From Diplolepis rosae (Eukaryota; Arthropoda; Insecta; Hymenoptera; Diplolepididae): 64,000 nt of DNA. Below, piece after piece: positions 1 through 11,851 of this stretch. The notes under the pieces were generated by a model that searched no databases, had not been told where the DNA came from, and saw nothing but the letters and a program-made list of their open reading frames with translations. The stretch covers positions 248,001-312,000 of the forward strand of contig JAPYXD010000737.1 of NCBI GenBank assembly GCA_030998225.1. Direction: 5' to 3'. The position numbers and the translations under genes were made by a program. Each line of letters begins with the position of its first letter. The first letter of the stretch is position 1.

Positions 1-180
1 TCTGGCTAGGTTTAGCTTAGACCTATCTCTTGTTTTCTTGAACACAGTTTCACTGGAAAGCGTTTTACGAGGAAATTTGCTTAACCAGTTATAAAGGAAG
101 GTGCAACATCACCATGGGGGCATGGGCCATGGGGAGCAATCCTATGCGTTGGTCTTAGGGATGGGTATGCGAATAAACAG

Positions 181-300
181 TCTCAGCAGTGAAAGGTAGG
201 GGAGACTGGAAGGGGGGAGGGGGATTGGTGGAATGGGGATTGTTGGTCCGTGAGGGGGAGAGGTGGGGGTGTTGGTGTTGTGTTACGGGGAGTTCAGGTA
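181..300 (+). repeat. G-rich tract
   Basis: The plus strand is strongly G-rich here, with many runs of three to six guanines separated by short loops. It could form G-quadruplexes when single-stranded or transcribed. It is unlike the A+T-rich surroundings and has no recognisable coding content. It may be purely compositional. Confidence 0.45.
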
Positions 301-322
301 ACCTACCCAAATGTAAGAAGTT

Positions 323-363
323 CAGCAGGTAGGCTCGTTAGCGAGCAGGTAGGTAGGTAGGTT
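323..363 (+). repeat. (GTAG)n-like imperfect tetranucleotide tract
   Basis: Short run of GTAG/GCAG units interrupted by a small inverted motif (CTCGTTAGCGAG). A reading frame across it is low-complexity and not taken as a gene. Confidence 0.5.
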
Positions 364-369
364 GAAACC

Positions 370-885
370 AGGCTGGGTAGGTGCACAATGCTGACTGTAT
401 TTATGTACCGGGTGGACCCTTTCATTCTACATATTTCTTGTTTATGATCATTTAAATCCCAAGGAATAATTATGTTATATGACAATGAGATAATTTTAAT
501 ATTGAAACAAAACATTAGTAATAATAATAATAAATAACCCTTGAAAAGCGGACATTAATTTATAAATTTTTACTAATTGTTGATACGTTTTTAATCATGT
601 AGAGCCCGGGCTGAGCAGAATTTTATAGAATTATCGTGTGAATTAAAATTATTCATCAGAGTAGCCAGATTAAACTACTAAATTAAGCTGAGCAAAAATG
701 TTTTTCACGTAGTTTTCGCTAGCGTCTTTAGATAAATGATATTGAGCACCTACAAATAAAAAAAGTGAAACACTAAGTGACTTTAACGGGTTTTTATTAA
801 GTTCTTGTGAAAAATATATACGAAATTTTACTCCGTTTGTTCTTAGTAATAAAATGATTAATCGTAAACGTAATAGATTTTCGTT
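370..885. other. A+T-rich stretch with no recognised gene
   Basis: Holds a short (TAA)n run near 515-535. No coding motif, TIR pair or RNA gene could be recognised. Confidence 0.4.
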
Positions 886-1175
886 TCTTCTTTTTCGAGA
901 GAAGACTATTAATTCAGTCTTTTTAACATTTACTTCTTATTTCCACATAATAAAATATTCAGGGATGATATTGACATAATTTTGGATCCTCGTTATGGCA
1001 AGTATTTTGCTCATGGACGCCGTATAAGTTGCCATGTCATCAGCAAACTGAGAAAGTGACAGACCACTTACTTTAGATACCTCACGTCCTTGATGTAATA
1101 GAGGAAAAAAACAGACCTGAGGATAGATTCTTGGGGAACCTTAGCAGCTACTATATACCACTCTCTTAATTTTTC
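886..1175 (-). pseudogene. non-LTR reverse transcriptase relic (Jockey/I-type)
   Basis: Read on the minus strand, the decayed frame gives a PQ(E)SIL..VFFLYYIKDV-like segment near 1141. It continues into QFADDMATYTASMS near 1065-1020 and KKTELIVFSRKRR near 927-886. These correspond to the reverse transcriptase motifs written PQGSVLSPLLF, YADD and the downstream K-TE-I-F segment in Jockey- and I-type LINEs. The catalytic Asp-Asp is still visible, but in-frame stops and a gap between blocks show it is dead. No endonuclease, poly(A) or target duplication could be located. The clade is judged from motif wording only. Confidence 0.7.
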
Positions 1176-1619
1176 CCCGTATACCCTGATTACGAATATT
1201 CTTTTTTTATTTTTAATAAAAAAAGAGTCTTCGCGATTCCCTCAAAAACTTTCAGCCGTAGAGCAAAAATGCATGAGATCAAAGATGTGAATTTTAGTAA
1301 GATCTTAAACTTTTTCCTGTACTTTTTTACGAAGTTCTCTGTATTTACTGAGATAAAAACGAAAAACCACGATTTTCATGTGTTTTTATAGGTTTTACCA
1401 TAAAAATTAAATTTACGCTAATTTTTACTATTATCTTCGTAATTTGCGTTCAAAAATACGTAAGTATACGTAGTTTTCTGAAAATTAGAAGTAAGCGTTC
1501 TTGAAAGTACACTCGATTGAAATTACCACTTTCCTGACTATCTGGACTGAAGACATAGTTGAGGACAAATTCAACGGCACAAATTTCTCTCAGTGTGTGG
1601 ATTTTTGAAATTCGTAGAC
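1176..1619. other. A+T-rich stretch with no recognised gene
   Basis: Nothing beyond short homopolymers. It may include more of the decayed LINE at its left edge. Confidence 0.3.
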
Positions 1620-1621
1620 TA

Positions 1622-1829
1622 CACACAAAAAAAAGTCCAGTAAAAACAACCGGCAATGCGGTTAGGCCACATTTAACATTATTTTCTGGTTATTTCAAAC
1701 AGATTTTCTAGTAATTCCTAAAAAATCTGCTAAAAATAACCTGAATTTTTAGTTATTTTAACCATAAAATAATGTTCAGTGTGGCCTAACTGGAATTCCG
1801 GTTGTTTTAAATGGACTTTTATTTTAGTG
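1622..1829. mobile_element. 208-bp TIR element, TA-flanked
   Basis: Inverted repeats of about 70 bp fold this unit on itself. The right end read outward is CACTAAAATAAAAGTCCA and the left is CACACAAAAAAAAGTCCA. Further in, both arms carry AACCGG and GTTAGGCCACA. TA lies immediately outside each end (1620-1621 and 1830-1831). There is no coding capacity, so it is a MITE. The CAC..AAAA terminus is shared with several other elements in this window. Confidence 0.75.
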
Positions 1830-2082
1830 TACGTTCTTATCAGGACATGCCCTTTTTGCCGTTGTTAGAGATTAAGAAAATTTGATCAAATGAATTGTTT
1901 GATAAAATGTGCAGAAATTCATGGAAATTTACGAATAAATTTACTATACATTATTTTATAAAACCAATGCTAAAGAACTAGAAGAAAAAGAGGAATCCAG
2001 TCAATGGCAATTTTGTCTGTTTAAACTAATTCTGAAGAAAAATTATAATATATGGAATAACAATGAGTAGTTGTCACCAGGT

Positions 2083-2325
2083 AGAAAATCCCGCTTTATG
2101 CCAATATTTACAACCGATTTGGTACTATACCAATCGTAAATGAGGAGTTATGCCAGTACTGACAGTTAGTACTGCATCGATCGTCGGTATATGAAGAATT
2201 ATGCCAGAAGTGGTAGTTGGTAACGCGCCGAGCGTTGGTATGGTATCAGGCAGATTTTAAATAAAGATGTATGCCAGTACTGGTAGTAAGTACCCAGCAG
2301 AACGTCTGAATGATACCATGCAGGT
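2083..2325. repeat. degenerate CCCAGG-family fragment
   Basis: Begins with CACCAGGTAGAAAATC, a variant of the CCCAGGCGGAAA terminus seen at 35272, 37581 and 45680. Then come imperfect units around GCCAGTACTG and GGTAGT. Only one end is clear. It belongs to the family also seen at 15433, 29640, 35272, 38060 and 44361. Confidence 0.5.
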
Positions 2326-2376
2326 TGGATTATTAATTATAATTAAAGCGATAATATATCTTATCGTAGAACTTAT

Positions 2377-3423
2377 CGATACCCACGTTCTAATATGTCG
2401 TATCCCACAAAATTTGAGAAATTTACTTTTTTTGAAAAATGGATTAATAATAATGTTTTACAGCTTATATTGAAATCTTGTGAGTCAAATTGTTTATTTA
2501 ATATTTTTAAATAAATATTCTAATATGTCGTATCCCACATCCATTGGTTAAGTCAGCGCCAGCGATGTGACAGTCAATTTTTATTTTGTGATTAGTCTTA
2601 AGTTTATTTTGAGCAATTATTTAATAAAATGAGTAAGAAGGTAATTACAAATAATATTTTTACAACTCCAATTAAATCTAGAGCATCCGCTGAAACCTCT
2701 GTTTGTAGATCGATTAAAAAGAACTAAAAGTAAATGGCAACAATTACAGGCATTAAAAAAAGTGTTGCTAAGAGATACACACTGCTTCTGTGATAATATA
2801 AAATATATTGATTTTACTGACACTGCTTCTGACCAATCTCCATCAATAAAAAATTTGGAAGCCGAGAGTAAAAATATAGTTAAGGTAACTGAAAAGACTA
2901 AGAGTAAGAAACGAAAAGCTAATCAAGTTAATCTTGGTGTTAAAAGCAAAGTACTGCGTACTAATAATAGATTTAAAAAACCTGAAGATAATGATATTAA
3001 TTATAAAAAAAATTGTGATAATACCAGACGAAAGAGGACAAGAAATTTTCAACAATCTCAGCAAGAAAATGTACCTGAAGTAAAAAAAAAAAAAAAATTA
3101 AGAGTACTTAAAATGAAAAAAAAAATGTTTTAAGCAATATTAAAGATAGTAAAAATAAAATGTATGAATAATGTTATATTATAATAATTATGAAGTAAAC
3201 AATACAAAATAAGAGAGAAAAATGTTACGTATGGGATGAAACAATAAATATAAAATTTATTTAAATAATTTTTTTTGCTTTAATTATTATTATTTATGCA
3301 TTTTTATGAACGTATAAAATAAAAATTTGTTTACATTTATTTATTTGTGCTAGCAAGACGTTTTTATCGATTCCTGAAAAATTTCCCAAATGTGGGATAC
3401 GACATATTAGAACGTGGGTATCG
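2377..3423 (+). mobile_element. 1.05-kb element with perfect 33-bp TIRs and TTAT target duplication
   Basis: The first and last 33 bases are perfect inverted repeats starting CGATACCCACGTTCTA. TTAT lies directly outside both ends (2373-2376 and 3424-3427), a likely 4-bp target duplication. A third copy of most of the TIR sits inside at about 2519-2546, suggesting a nested or rearranged end. The interior carries a Lys-rich reading frame. No DDE catalytic motif is visible, so the superfamily is not assigned. Confidence 0.75.
2660..3133 (+). pseudogene. Lys-rich reading frame inside the TTAT-flanked element
   Basis: From about 2660 the frame reads LNLEHPLKPLFVDRLKRTK, then a segment containing CFCD near 2788, and then a long Lys/Arg/Asn-rich tail ending at 3133. 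The tail holds several KKRK-like basic clusters that could act as nuclear-localisation signals. An ATG at 2629 opens a different frame (MSKKVITNN...), so the 5' part is frameshifted or a very short intron lies at 2641-2680. I do not recognise the protein. Its position between perfect TIRs suggests it belongs to the element rather than the host. Confidence 0.4.
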
Positions 3424-4523
3424 TTATGCTTAAATAACATTTATTTTTGTTAGGTTTTTTTTAAAAAATATCCCATTACTGACTTTTGGTATGAAGTTTC
3501 ATTAAAATCCGAATATTTTTTAAAATATTTTAAATAATCATCCCTTTCAGTCACAATTTTGCAAAATCATAAAAAAAAATTTCTTGACTCATTTTTATGG
3601 AGTAGAATTTATTTAGATTGTTTTTAGCCGATCTGGAAAGAAATTTTATTTTTTAATACATTTTATTTTATTTATTTATTTTATTCGTAAAAATTCATGA
3701 TTGCACTTCATCATAATCTGTTCTCTATAAAAGACATACGACTGAATTGGCTAAATGTCAGTCCTTCGCATAATAAAATAGATTATCATTAATAATAATT
3801 ATATTCATTTAAAATTTTAATTGTTAAAGAAAGTACTAAAAATTTGATGCGTATTATATTTAAGCGCATTCAATAAAAATATAATATATTCTATTAATTT
3901 TTATTTTTTCAATATGTTTTTGCTTATTTGCTACACGGGTTTTCGAGCCAGCACCACGTCAGTACGATACGGAGAAAGTTACTTCTTCTTCTTCTTGCTT
4001 GTGGGTATCACCACTTTTTATGAATTTTTCTTTATTATACTTTATTTATACATGCTTTCTTCGTCTTTTAATAAAAGGTTCTTTGGATTTGATATAAAAA
4101 TTTAAAAAATCTATGTTATAAAAAGTTCTTTTCAAATAAACGGAAAAAGTTACCATACTTGCTGAGAACCTCAAGACAAACGTTAAAAGTATAATTAATT
4201 CACAGTCGCTTTTATTATTTTCAATTAACTTTAAGAATTTATGCTACTTTTCCCTAAAACAATTTCTATGTGTATGGTAAAAATAATAAGTATTCTTATT
4301 TACTGTGAAAGGTTTTAAAGTTTACGTTACACTTAGGAGCATTTTGCCGCCGCGTATGGGAAAAAAGGCTGTACGTTGGACATCATTCTTGCTTTCATGG
4401 CAGGAATTGTGTGCGTGAGCATGTCAAACGGTGTGTGTGATATATTAAAATTTGATTCTTTAAATCCACGCTCAAAATCAAAACATATGCGAATCGACAA
4501 CCTTTTAAAAAACGGAAATTAAT
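3424..4523. other. A+T-rich stretch with no recognised gene
   Basis: Mostly A+T-rich sequence. A single CCCTTTCAGTCAC motif near 3544 matches the TIR of the piggyBac-like element at 24441, but no partner end was found. There is a short (TTC)n run near 3982. Confidence 0.35.
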
Positions 4524-4699
4524 CATTTACAGGCCTCGCACTCCCCTACTATTTGCTACTATTTGCTACTTTTTTCGCATGAGGCTACTATTTGGCTACT
4601 TTTTTCGGTCCAGTACTACTATAAGCTACTTTTTCAGGAAAATGGAATATAAAATACTTTTCCTAACAAGATTTTTTTCTCTTGTAATTAAATAATAAT

Positions 4700-5165
4700 A
4701 GTATATTATGTGCCTAGGCGCATAATGAGGGTTATTACGCAACGAGCGACAATGCTCGCAGGAGATCGAAGCCAAGGCGTAGTCGAGACGTAGCTGAGGC
4801 AAAGCCGAGACTAAGCCAAGGTGCGATCAGTCCTGCGAACATTTTAAGCGAGTCTCGTAATTACCCGAATTGTGTGAATTGGCGCATATTCTATTTTATG
4901 TGACTTCGGCGCATTTACGAGTTTTTCTGCGTACACTCGAATCCAATCTGAAAAGGTCGAAATTGCCGTGATTATCGTCCATCTCACTTGACATTTCGCG
5001 AATACTTCCGGCCATTTTGATTTTCTTGATCTTGTGTAGTAGTAGCGTATTGTAATAGACGCATGCGCAGTTCAAATGTACAAGGCTTTGTGAGTACGGT
5101 GCCAACGCTGTACGAAGAATAAGAAGAAGATTATGCTCCGCTGTATCGTAATAGGCGCTTGCGCA
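4700..5165. repeat. GC-richer degenerate repeat patch
   Basis: Contains loosely repeated AGCCAAGG/AGCCGAGAC-type motifs, and two spaced copies of ATAGACGCATGCGCAGTTCA/ATAGGCGCTTGCGCAGTTCA near 5057 and 5152. It lies in the left arm of the 2.86-kb element and may be a nested insertion. Not identified. Confidence 0.35.
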
Positions 5166-5344
5166 GTTCACTTTTTACAAAAAAAAATTAATGCAAATAT
5201 ATAAATCGATTTTTTTATAAACCTCACAATTGATCAAGTAAAATTGATTAAATGCGAATATATTTCTCATACCAGCGATCGTCTGGTTAAGAAACAAATT
5301 AGGATGGAAGAACTTTTGTAATCGCTCTTTTTTGCGCATTTCTA

Positions 5345-7153
5345 CATATGGGTTATTCCATATCAGATTTACAATCAAAATTTTGATTAACCTGAAAATT
5401 TTTTTCCTCGTTCTAGAAAGGAAAAAAAATGACACGTATTTTTTTTTCAATATGATATGTAAATTTTTCAAGTTATTGATTTTTTTATTTTCAAAGTGCA
5501 AAAAATGTTTTTTTCAATACTGCTTCTAATATTCAACGAAGAGTATAAAATACATAAATAAAATATGCCATGGGATCTAGTATTAAGTCCATGCTTTGAT
5601 CAAAACTCAGAAACGGTATTTAGTACTTTCTATGCAACAATTAAGTAAACAAATGAAATTATCTCAAAAGGGACATGTTTGAATTGAATCATTTTTTGTG
5701 TAATTTGTTCGTTAAGTACTCAGAACTTTGTGTCAAAATTTGGTAGTGGACCGTTTGATACTTCTCGAGAAAAAATTTTTTTTTGTGTGACCGTGCACTT
5801 GGACCGCGCAACGCGAAGTATAGAGTCGATAATCCAAGCAACAGGGCATTTATTATCAATGATTTTGACATTATTTATTTCAGAAAACGGACTGCGCTAT
5901 CAGAAGAAAGGTTCGTCATAGAGTAATTGTGTCATGTTTTGGACAATGAAATATGATTTATAATCTTTTTATCAACATTTAAGACCAAAAAATCGCACTT
6001 TTTTTAGTTTTTTGTTTATAACATTAAAGGTAATTATCCAATCTTGACGACATCATTTGATAAGTTGTAGACAATTGAATTGCCAACAAAATAAGCTGTC
6101 CCTTGATCTGATTAGATAATTAGAAGCGGAGAAAATTCGGAAAAACCGGTAAAAAAACCGGTTAAACAAATTAATATCTCAGTTAATTTTTAACTTTTTA
6201 GGGTTAAGTTTTGGTGGAAAAGTAGCTGACTTTATGCTCTTCAAATGCATAAAAAAACGGACACTTTGAGACAATAAGTTTTCGCGCTATTGACACTTTA
6301 ATTTATTTAATCCGTTAATTGTAAAATGTCTGCTTGCCGCAGAGGTGGTCCGATTTTTATTTTGAAAACGGCTTTTAAAAATATAAATCAAGCACAAAAT
6401 AACGTCAATCTTGGTTTTTCGCTAAAATGTTGCACATTAAAAAAAGGCCCAAACATGACTTCAAACTCCTGAAAGACAAGAACGAAAAGCTAGTCTTCAA
6501 AGGTCTGTGTATGATCAAATAACGACACCATTACAAACATTACAAACTGACAACAATTGAATTTTCATTTATTTGAAAGTATTGGATGTAAAAGTGCATT
6601 GTTAATAAATTACATGACTGCTTTCGAATTAAACAGTGTTTCTTTCTCAAAAGACTTTTTATTATTTACCGACTTTTATTTGTGAGAACTGCATAAAATC
6701 CTCATCGGAATATGGTAGACTCACTTACAAATGTTTGAGTGCGCTCCTCTACACTTCGCGTTGCGCGCTCCAAGAGCGCGGTCACACAAAAAATTTTTTT
6801 TCTCGAAAAGTATCAAACGGTCCACTACCAAATTTTGACACAAAGTTCTGTGTACTTAACGAACAAATTACACAAAAAATGATTCAATTCAGACATGTCC
6901 CTTTTGAGATAATTCCATTTGTTTACTTAATTGTTGCACAGAAAGTACTAAATACTCTTTGTTGAATATTAGAAGCAGTATTGAAAAAAACATTTTTTGC
7001 ACTTTGAAAATAAAAAAATCAATAACATGAAAAATTTACATATCATGTTGAAAAAAAAAATACGTGTCATTTTTTTCCTTTCTAGAACGAGGAAAAAAAT
7101 TGTCAGGTGAATCAAAATTTTGATTGTAAATCTGATATGGAATGACCCATATG
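5345..7153. repeat. long inverted repeat (arms about 400-480 bp)
   Basis: The left arm, about 5345-5825, recurs inverted at about 6752-7153. Both arms start CATATGGGT and share distinctive blocks such as TTCTAGAAAGGAAAAAAA and GGACCGTTTGATACTT. The spacer of roughly 0.9 kb has no coding signal. Arms this long are typical of foldback elements and would form a large hairpin if transcribed. No convincing target duplication was seen at this inner boundary. Confidence 0.7.
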
Positions 7154-7390
7154 TTTCATATAAACACGTTTTTTTAATTAAATATGTGTAATGGAAACTA
7201 GTAAATTACTTTCCTGTTGTTTTTATTTTAAAATTAGCCTCATTTTTTATATTCAAAAATAACTAAATAAATATTTCACTGTTTTTCTCTATCTAAAAGC
7301 CTGGGCTACTTTTTGCTACTTTTTTTAGACACTGAGGCTACTTTTTGCTACTTTTTTAAAGGTCACAAAGTAGTGCGAGGCCTGCATTTA

Positions 7391-7862
7391 GAATCGCACA
7401 CAATCTTCTCACAAGCGCTACAAATTGATCTGTATAGCTTATATATAACTTCGAAAATTGAACATGTAGCGATCGTATAGTGTGTAATACTTTGTATAAT
7501 TGAATGCGTTAGATCAAGAAATTTGTGCGTCATATGTATCTGTATAAGCTAGGATGTTAAGTTCATTGAATACATCGTGTACTAGCAATCACCGTAATTG
7601 AAAATTTATCAGGTAAAATTTTAACAGTACAGCTGACATGAATGAGGCAGAAAATTTCTATTGTTCTGTATTCAAAATAAATGGGAGAAATTACATGTCA
7701 GCATGATGATATTGCTAAAGCGTTCAGTACACTTTCCCGTCCAGTATGGGAATTTCTCATAGCTCTAATGGCAAAACAGATTATATTGAAGATGAGATTC
7801 GTTTAACATTCATCAAATTTGATTATTGATTAAGTAATCTTTACTTGGTGTATTTTTTGCAA
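7391..7862. other. A+T-rich stretch with no recognised gene
   Basis: No repeat pair, ORF motif or RNA gene recognised. Confidence 0.3.
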
Positions 7863-7864
7863 TA

Positions 7865-8758
7865 CACTCTAAAGAAAAGTCTATTGATACTAAAATTACG
7901 TTCCTTTCAGAATGCATCCATTGAAATTAAGCAGATTTCTTTTGTCTATCAACAGAATTGTTTTACTGTTAAAAAAACTCATCTGTAAAATGCAAAACGA
8001 AAATAGTTTTACCGATAAACGATTTATTTTGACTCTGGAATGAAATCCTTTAACTATTAAAGAATTGAATTTGTAGGCTAGCAAATGAAGTGCGCCTACG
8101 CATCAGTGAGTGTACGTCGTCTAGTACTTACACAGTGCATTATGCGCAAGTAATCTTTTTGTTGCGCGATATATTCTTTTATCATCGCGATTAATGAACG
8201 TGGATGCGTCAAGGAAATGGATTTTTGTAAAATATTAGGAATGCCAGAGTGCGACGTAAAGATTTTGAAAGGTACGTACACCAAAACAAACAATTTTTAT
8301 CCGCATAAACTCATTTTTCATTGCTTCTGACAATCGAAGCATTATACATTTATTAATTTTATCAGTTGTCTCTTTTTAAAATGATTTTGTAAAGCATGCT
8401 TGAATTTCAATGAATATTATGGTTTTCATCAAAGTTGTATCTTAAAATTTCTTTAAGCGAAAATCTAAGACGGGTGATGATCGATTTAATATTCGCATTT
8501 GTCAAAGATGGGCTTTTGTGCATTTCTTATTAGGTTATATCATACAATTTTTTTTCTTTCATCCTAGAAATTATATTTCCTTTGTACGACAAAGGATTTC
8601 ATTTCCAGACTAAAAGAAATACTATAACAGTAAAAGGACAACATTTGAAACGGCAATCCTTTAACTGTTAAAGGATTTCCTATCGTGCCAATTTTGAATA
8701 TAAAATCCTTTAATAGTGAAAGGAATCATTTGACAGTCAATGTTCTGTTTTTAGAGTG
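7865..8758. mobile_element. 894-bp TA-flanked element with CACTCTAAA termini
   Basis: Left end CACTCTAAAGAAAAG and right end TTTTTAGAGTG are inverted, with TA on each outer side (7863-7864 and 8759-8760). Subterminal sequence carries repeated, mixed-orientation copies of AAAGGATT and ATCCTTTAA, clustered near 8035-8065 and 8585-8735. No transposase. It groups with the other CACT..AAAA elements here. Confidence 0.65.
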
Positions 8759-8760
8759 TA

Positions 8761-10720
8761 CTTTTGGCAAAATTTACTGTCGTAAGGTTCCGCATATTTT
8801 GCAGGCGAATTTTACAAATATGTTAGGTTTTAGGTTTAAGGGGTTAGTCGCAGTCGGAATTTTCAAAACACGATTTTTGCATTTTTTCATATTCTTATAG
8901 TGTAACATTTTAGAAATATATCATAGATATTGCCTCTTATTTTATATTATGCCTGTACCGTGCCAATGCAGAAAATAATTATGCTTCACTGGCACGGTAT
9001 TGCGCCAATTGTTAATCTCCACCTGAATTGTTGTTTATAGGCATAAAAATTACTTTTGAGGATTAATGTATGTTTACATGTGAAATCTATTTTTTTTAAA
9101 CCAAGGGCATACAATTTTCCCCTCTAACTTTTTTCGTAATTTTCCACTTGTGGAACGAGTCTTTAATAAGCGTATTTTGGATTTTAACTGAAAGAAATAT
9201 TGTAAGACAACAAATATCTCGGTAAATAACGAAGCAAGAAACATATATTAGAAGCAGCATGACTGTGAATGATTAATTTACATACGTTCACCACTGCATA
9301 ACACACTTGTTGCTAAAAGATTCACATGCTAGATCTATATAAATTCTTTTTGTGAGTTTTATTTTTTCCTTTACTTCTTGTGATCCCTATCATCGACCTA
9401 CCTCATCTCCACTAAGACTTTGCTAGCCAAATTATATAAGGAAGTTTTCCTATTGACACTGGCCAAATAATAGAAAATAAGAATTGGTCACCGTGTTTGT
9501 CAGGAAGCTGCACGGCCCTTCGCCTAGATTCCTGGGGGTGCATCAATCCTTGACCTTTTTTATCCTGAGGCTTAGTTGAAAGCCTTCCCTTGAGATCATC
9601 AAGTTAAACGGAAAAATGTGCCAAAGATTAGGAGTAAGTGAAATCAGATACAGAACGGAAATAATATTCAAAGCAGTCTTAAAAACTATAATTTATATAA
9701 TTAATATAATATTAAACATTATTAGAAATATATCATAAAAATAAAATAATAACCACATAAAAGATAAGCAAGGTAAGACTTGTATATTAAGAATGTTTAC
9801 AATTGTTTTAATATTTTAGGAGTATTTTCTTAAAATTTTTTTTATTACCAATTGATTATTTTTTAATACATTCAGCCTCATAAGGTTGGCGAACCTACAC
9901 GGATAGAAATTTTATGCTTGAAAATATGATTTTTCTGCAAAAAAGTTTTTTTTCAACAAGAAACAAATGACGTTTTATGTAACTTTTGTTGCAAAACTAA
10001 ATATCTCGCGAGATACTTGACCGATTTTAATGTTCAAAACGGCATTCGAATCGTTATTCCACACACTATGAAAATATTAATTTGTTGTTTGTTTAATTAT
10101 CAATTAATTGTTTTGAAAAACTAATTGTTTGAAAAAAGTTAATAAATAAAGCGTCTTCTCCACCTTAAAATTTTTCGATAAATTGTCATTTGAATGGAAA
10201 ATTATACCGAATCGAATGCCATTTTAAAAAATTTGGGACGGCCAGAATTGAAAAAGTTATAACAAAAATAGTGACGCGATGCACGGCGTCGATATCAGCC
10301 GAGTCATCGCGCTTCGCGTTTTAGCTTTTACAATAGTTTTTTCTTTAATACTTTACACTTATCTCGAACTACTTATTTTTACATCAACTTATCTTATTTG
10401 TATTTGAAAATTTTTTATTACTATTATTAGTTTTATTGTTGTCACGTGCATGGGCTTAAATGAAATCACCAAGAAAATAACTAACATCAGGCTTACCAGA
10501 ATATTACGTATTCATTATAATAAAATTACAAAAGATACATAATATGAATGTACCTATATACATCAGGTAACCAAGATTCAATGACGTATTTTATTTTCGT
10601 ATTTTTGTAAATCCTGCAGTCACACTTTTCCGAAATCAAAACTGAATGATGAAATTTCGACTAATCATTGTCCTGATATGAGGTGACAATAGGTGTGTTA
10701 AGTTGATATAATCACATCAT
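8761..10720. other. 2-kb stretch with no recognised gene
   Basis: A TTAAGGGGTTAGTCGC motif near 8836 resembles a TTAA-flanked element terminus without a partner. A short inverted motif ACCGTGCC/GGCACGGT lies at about 8948-8999. A GC-richer patch at 9480-9560 gives no open frame longer than about 20 codons in a convincing context. The patch 10270-10320 is locally CpG-richer. Confidence 0.3.
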
Positions 10721-11490
10721 AAATCGAGTAATTATCTATATCAGAATTTAGGGCTCATTTAAGGGGTTACGCTGGCTTAACGTTAAGCTGACGTAACCAC
10801 ACGTTATAATAACAGTAAAACAAGTAATCACCTACACTGTACAAAAAATCGTAATTTTCCAATACATAGGCGATGACATTTTTCAATAATAATAAAATTG
10901 AAAAAATAATCTTCTATCGAATTATTTCAATAATTTACAAGAAATATTCCAATCCCTATTGGATTCTTTTTTCAGTACTGAAATTTTCCAAGTGTAGTCT
11001 TGGAATTTTTCAAAGTCAGACACGCAATATTCGGCACGTCATTAAATATTTCCAACATGATTTTAAATGAAAATTTCAAAATTTATACAAAAATTTCAAA
11101 ACATATATTATATTGGTTAATTACTTCCAATACTTTATTGGAAGTTTCCAAAAAATTTTTTTAGAGTCTATAGCAGAATTTAAGGCTCATTTAGTACTCT
11201 GTAAATACCCCATCCCTATTTTCAATTTTATTTGTTTAAACGACTTATGTTTAAAACGACTTCTTGAAAAATTGACCGTTTAGATCGATTTTGTTAAGTC
11301 AATCATGCCTGTTCTGCATATCTCATGTTTTATTTTCTCATCTTTGTAGTAATAAAACTATTAACAATATGCTCTCAAACAAATAGAAGCACATTAATAT
11401 GTATGGTTATATATCAAGTAATCACCTATACCAGAATTTAGTGGTCATCTGTGCTTGAGTGTAGATAGCGTGCGTGTAACCTCTAAAGGT
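10721..11490 (+). repeat. three diverged copies of a short repeat unit
   Basis: The motif GTAATCACCTATACCAGAATTTAG and its follow-on GGCTCATTTA occur near 10725, across 10821-11195 (interrupted by the insertion at 10835) and near 11409. The first copy also holds a TTAAGGGGTTACGCTGGC end and the palindrome CTTAACGTTAAG. The uninterrupted copies serve as empty-site references for the inserted element. Confidence 0.5.
10835..11168. mobile_element. 334-bp TA-flanked element with TTCCAATA subterminal array
   Basis: Left end CACTGTACAAAAAATCG, right end (inverted) GACTCTAAAAAAATTTTTTG. TA lies outside both ends (10833-10834 and 11169-11170). Paralogous repeat copies near 10729 and 11415 read straight through the insertion point, which confirms a TA duplication. 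The interior has multiple TTCCAATA or TTGGAATT motifs in both orientations. Short ORFs crossing it are not genes. Confidence 0.7.
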
Positions 11491-11851
11491 GGATTTATGT
11501 TTCTTTTCCCCTTCCGACTTAGGCATATTTTCTTATAATTAAATTAAATTAATTAAAATAAAAATATTTAATCATTCATTTCAATTTAATTAGTAAATTC
11601 TTAAATTATTGTTTAAATTAGTAATTTTATAAAAATTGGCATTATAATAATAATTAGGCAAAGAATATAACAAATGAGGAAGTATTCGACAGAAAATACT
11701 ATCAAAAAAATAAAATTTCTTCCAAAATAAATTGAAAATTTCAAAATGTATGCATTAAATTTTCGTATTTACTTTCGAAAGCCTTTACTTTAATTTAGAG
11801 AATCTTTTCAGAGCTGGAGTGGATGAATTACCGACCGTTCGGTAAAGACTA

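Larger units (their letters stand above)
4530..7384. mobile_element. 2.86-kb TIR element with CATTTA target duplication
   Basis: Ends are inverted copies of CAGGCCTCGCACT. CATTTA lies immediately outside both ends (4524-4529 and 7385-7390). Inside each end are several copies of GCTACTTTTT or CTATTTGCTAC, a subterminal repeat array. The interior holds a second, longer inverted repeat (5345-7153) but no recognisable transposase, so it is non-autonomous. A 6-bp duplication is not the 8 bp expected of hAT. A composite of two elements is possible. Confidence 0.7.

Noticed and set aside
9480..9640. GC-richer patch considered as a second pangolin exon
   Set aside because: Frames are broken by stops within 10-25 codons, and no TCF residues or paired splice sites were seen.
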